A model generated the notes under the pieces. That model ran no database searches. It saw only the letters and a list, made by a program, of their open reading frames with translations, and had not been told where the DNA came from. A stretch of DNA of 64,000 nt from Chlamydiota bacterium (GTDB taxonomy: Bacteria > Auribacterota > Tritonobacteria > UBA1439), in contig JAAYCL010000015.1 in the NCBI GenBank assembly GCA_012729785.1, positions 1-64,000 on the forward strand, given 5' to 3'. Every line of letters starts with the position of its first letter. The first letter of the stretch is position 1. Shown piece after piece: positions 61,436 to 64,000 of the stretch. Made by a program: the position numbers and the translations under genes.

Positions 61436-64000
61436 ATGCGTTCCGATCTCCGCGCACCCCCCGCCGACCTGGAGGCGGCGCGCCGCCTCCTCGCGGACTG
61501 CTGCCTGCGCGCCCCCTCCGCGGCGCGTCTGCTCGACCGCCTCGCCTCCGGCGAATCGCCCGGCGTCTCCGGCGTCTTCGGTTCCGCCTCCGCCGTGCTG
61601 CTCGCGGCGGCGCGGGAGCGGCTCCGGAAGCCGATCCTCCTCGTGACGCCGGGGCCGCGCGAGGCCGAGGAGGCCGCCGGGGACCTCGCCACGGTCGCGG
61701 GCGGATCGATCCTGCTCTTCCCGGCGTGGGAGACGCTGCCCGGGGAGGGGATCGAACCGCACCCGGATCTGGTAGGCGACCGGTTCCGCGCCCTCGCCGC
61801 CCTCGCCGCTGCGCGGCCCGCCGGCGCCCCCCCGATCGTCGTCGCCCCCGCGCGGGCGATCGCCCAGCGCGTCCCGCTCCCCGCGGCGTTCGCCGCGGAG
61901 ATCCTCTGCATCCGCCGCGGGGGGAGCGTTTCGATCGAGGAGCTCGTCAGGCGGCTCGAGGGGGGCGGCTACCGCAGGGTGGAGATGGTCGAGTGGAAGG
62001 GGGAGTACTGTGTCCGGGGCGGCATCGTCGACGTCTTCCCCCCCGACGCGGAGGAGCCGGTGCGGCTGGAGCTCTGGGGCGACGAGGCGGCGACGATCAG
62101 GTCGTTCCACGCGGGGACGCAGCGCGCCTCCGGGGAACTGGACGCCGTCGCGCTCACCCCGGCGTCCGAGAAGGCCCTCCTCGAACGCCGGGCGGCGGCG
62201 CGGGGGACCATCCTCGACTACCTCCCGGCGAGCGCCCTCGTGGCGCTGCAGGAGCCCGCGGCGGTGGACAAGGCGTTCGACGGCCTCCAGGGGACCGCCG
62301 GGGCGTTCCTCTCCCCGGAAGAGACGAGAGCGGCCCTGGATGCGCGGCAGGCGCTGCGCCTCGCCCTGCTGCCGGCCGACGGCCTCGAGATGACGCTCTC
62401 TCCGGATTTCCGATCGCTCGAGCCGTACCGCGCCCTCGCCCTGGGGCCGGAGACGGGCGGGGGGTGGGGGGGGCGCATCTTCACGCAGCTGGCGGAGTGG
62501 GCCGCCGCGGGGGCGCGGATCTGCCTCTTCTGCAACGCCGCGGGGGAGCGGCAGCGTTTGGAGGAGCTGCTCCGCGAGCGCGGCATCGTCTTGCCGCCCG
62601 AGAGCGTTGTCGCGCTGGGTTCGTTGCGCGCGGGGTTCTTCTCGCCCGCGGGACGCCTCGCCGTCGTCACCGACGGGGAGCTGTTCGCGCGCTACCGCGT
62701 GCGGCGCTTCCGGAGAAGATTCAAGGGCACCGCCCAGATCACGGGGTTCGCGGCATTCAGGGCCGGCGACCGCGTGGTGCACGCGGGGCACGGGATCGGG
62801 ATCTACCGCGGCGTGGCGAGGCTCCCGAAGGACGGCGTCGAGCGCGACTTCCTCGTCCTCGAGTACGCGGAGAAGGCCAAGCTCTACGTCCCGATTGACC
62901 AGGCGGGGCTCGTGGAGCGGTACGTGGGGGTCGGGAAGGGGGCGCCGCTCCTCGACCGGCTCGGCGGCTCCCGCTGGAAATCCGCGCGGGTGGCGGCGCA
63001 GCGGGCGATATTCGACTACGCGGCGGAGATCCTCCAGCTCCAGGCCGCGCGGCGGGCGCAGCCCGGCTTCGCCTTCCCGGCGGGCGGGGACTGGGAGCGG
63101 GAGTTCGAGGAGGCGTTCATCTACGAGGAGACGCCGGACCAGGCGGCGGCGATCGCGGAGATGAAACGCGACATGGAGAGCCCGCACCCGATGGACCGCC
63201 TCATCTGCGGGGACGTCGGCTACGGGAAGACCGAGGTGGCGATGCGGGCCGCATTCAAGGCGGTGACGGCGGGGAAGCAGGCTGCCGTGCTCGTCCCCAC
63301 GACGGTCCTGGCGCAGCAGCACCTGCGCACCTTCTCGGACCGTTTCGCCGACTACCCGGTGCGGATCGAGATGCTGAGCCGATTCCGCACCGGCCGGGAA
63401 CAGGCGGCGGTGCTCGAGGGGCTTGCAGACGGGACGGTCGACATCGTCATCGGGACGCACCGCCTCGTCCAGGGCGACGTGGCGTTCAAGGATCTCGGGC
63501 TCGTCATCATCGACGAGGAGCAGCGGTTCGGCGTCCGGCACAAGGAGCGGCTGAAGAAGCTCCGCCTCACGGTGGACGTGCTCACCCTCACGGCGACGCC
63601 GATCCCGCGCACCCTCTACCTGTCGCTGTCGGGGATACGGGACATGTCCACGATCGAAACCCCGCCGGAGGACCGGCTGTCGGTCGAGACGACGGTGCGG
63701 GGGTACGACAGGCGCCTCATCGCGGAGGCGATCCGGCGCGAGCTCGCCCGGGAGGGGCAGGTCTATCTCGTCCACAACCGCATCGAGACGATCGACCGGG
63801 CGAGGGAGGCGGTGGAGCGGCTCGTTTCCGAGGCGACGGTGGCCGTCGCGCACGGGCGGATGGGGGACGAGGAGCTCGAGGAGGTGATGCGCCGCTTCGT
63901 CGAGGGGGATGTCGACGTCCTCGTCTGCACGACCATCATCCAATCCGGCCTCGATATCCCCAACGCCAACACCATCCTCATCGACCGCGCGGACCGGTTC
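61436..64000 (+). CDS. mfd: Transcription-repair coupling factor Mfd (3' end outside the window)
   Basis: At least 855 residues are present, with the C-terminus cut off. Mfd pushes stalled RNA polymerase off damaged DNA and recruits UvrA. The UvrB-like region comes first ([33 protein letters not shown] split around PAWETLP). The RNA-polymerase-interacting domain is [16 protein letters not shown]. The translocase has Walker [12 protein letters not shown], Walker [11 protein letters not shown] and [13 protein letters not shown] 61436 is the only plausible start: an in-frame TAA lies at 61403-61405, and no Shine-Dalgarno sequence precedes it. Confidence 0.95.
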   Translation, partial: MRSDLRAPPADLEAARRLLADCCLRAPSAARLLDRLASGESPGVSGVFGSASAVLLAAARERLRKPILLVTPGPREAEEAAGDLATVAGGSILLFPAWETLPGEGIEPHPDLVGDRFRALAALAAARPAGAPPIVVAPARAIAQRVPLPAAFAAEILCIRRGGSVSIEELVRRLEGGGYRRVEMVEWKGEYCVRGGIVDVFPPDAEEPVRLELWGDEAATIRSFHAGTQRASGELDAVALTPASEKALLERRAAARGTILDYLPASALVALQEPAAVDKAFDGLQGTAGAFLSPEETRAALDARQALRLALLPADGLEMTLSPDFRSLEPYRALALGPETGGGWGGRIFTQLAEWAAAGARICLFCNAAGERQRLEELLRERGIVLPPESVVALGSLRAGFFSPAGRLAVVTDGELFARYRVRRFRRRFKGTAQITGFAAFRAGDRVVHAGHGIGIYRGVARLPKDGVERDFLVLEYAEKAKLYVPIDQAGLVERYVGVGKGAPLLDRLGGSRWKSARVAAQRAIFDYAAEILQLQAARRAQPGFAFPAGGDWEREFEEAFIYEETPDQAAAIAEMKRDMESPHPMDRLICGDVGYGKTEVAMRAAFKAVTAGKQAAVLVPTTVLAQQHLRTFSDRFADYPVRIEMLSRFRTGREQAAVLEGLADGTVDIVIGTHRLVQGDVAFKDLGLVIIDEEQRFGVRHKERLKKLRLTVDVLTLTATPIPRTLYLSLSGIRDMSTIETPPEDRLSVETTVRGYDRRLIAEAIRRELAREGQVYLVHNRIETIDRAREAVERLVSEATVAVAHGRMGDEELEEVMRRFVEGDVDVLVCTTIIQSGLDIPNANTILIDRADRF

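Overview
The window is a very GC-rich bacterial chromosome segment (roughly 70% GC by eye), densely coding and almost entirely on the + strand. A complete LptD marks a diderm with lipopolysaccharide. A 51-residue protein at 52837-52992 resembles the small basic protein family of the Planctomycetes-Verrucomicrobia-Chlamydiae group. With the Rnf complex and the large membrane-glycosyltransferase locus, this suggests a PVC-affiliated anaerobe or facultative anaerobe (Omnitrophota/Auribacterota-like). There is no rRNA in the window, so the placement is an inference.

Layout. (1) 1-118: last codons of a transposase. (2) 230-6529: lptD, UDP-glucose dehydrogenase, a sugar-nucleotide epimerase and a DegT-type sugar aminotransferase, all envelope-polysaccharide functions. 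(3) 6650-19554: family-4 uracil-DNA glycosylase, a 613-bp gap, priA, sdhCDAB, a DRE-TIM acyltransferase fused to a Cache-like sensor domain (possible Re-citrate synthase), plsC, a HEAT-repeat membrane protein, a HAD phosphatase and two small membrane proteins. (4) 19560-21793: a strong promoter, an untranslated structured stretch, tRNA-Val(GAC), an intrinsic terminator, thiM and two small unknown proteins. (5) 21819-45648: a 24-kb locus with one GT2 glycosyltransferase and eleven large polytopic membrane proteins (GT-C-like, DUF2723, O-antigen-ligase-like and YfhO-like types, several with TPRs), probably lipid-linked glycan building and transfer. (6) 45742-48044: rpoN (sigma-54), divergent from a PGRP/amidase. 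(7) 48117-51689: tRNA-Leu(GAG), gap-pgk-tpiA-secG, closed by a clear intrinsic terminator. (8) 51725-55040: an orphan OppD-like ATPase, the PVC-type small basic protein, an RsuA/RluB pseudouridine synthase and an SH3b protein with a Pro/Ala/Thr repeat stalk. (9) 55194-61194: rnfCDGEAB and folD. (10) 61249-64000: a candidate structured small RNA and mfd, cut by the window edge.

How the genes fit together: sdhCDAB and the acyltransferase belong to a TCA-type route. gap, pgk and tpiA give lower glycolysis. Rnf couples ferredoxin and NAD to an ion gradient. The polysaccharide genes feed the outer envelope together with LptD. Several promoters of sigma-70 type with exact 17-bp spacing can be read. 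Two of them (mfd at 61436 and the minus-strand membrane gene starting at 45648) place the start codon 7-8 bases from the -10 box, which points to leaderless mRNAs.
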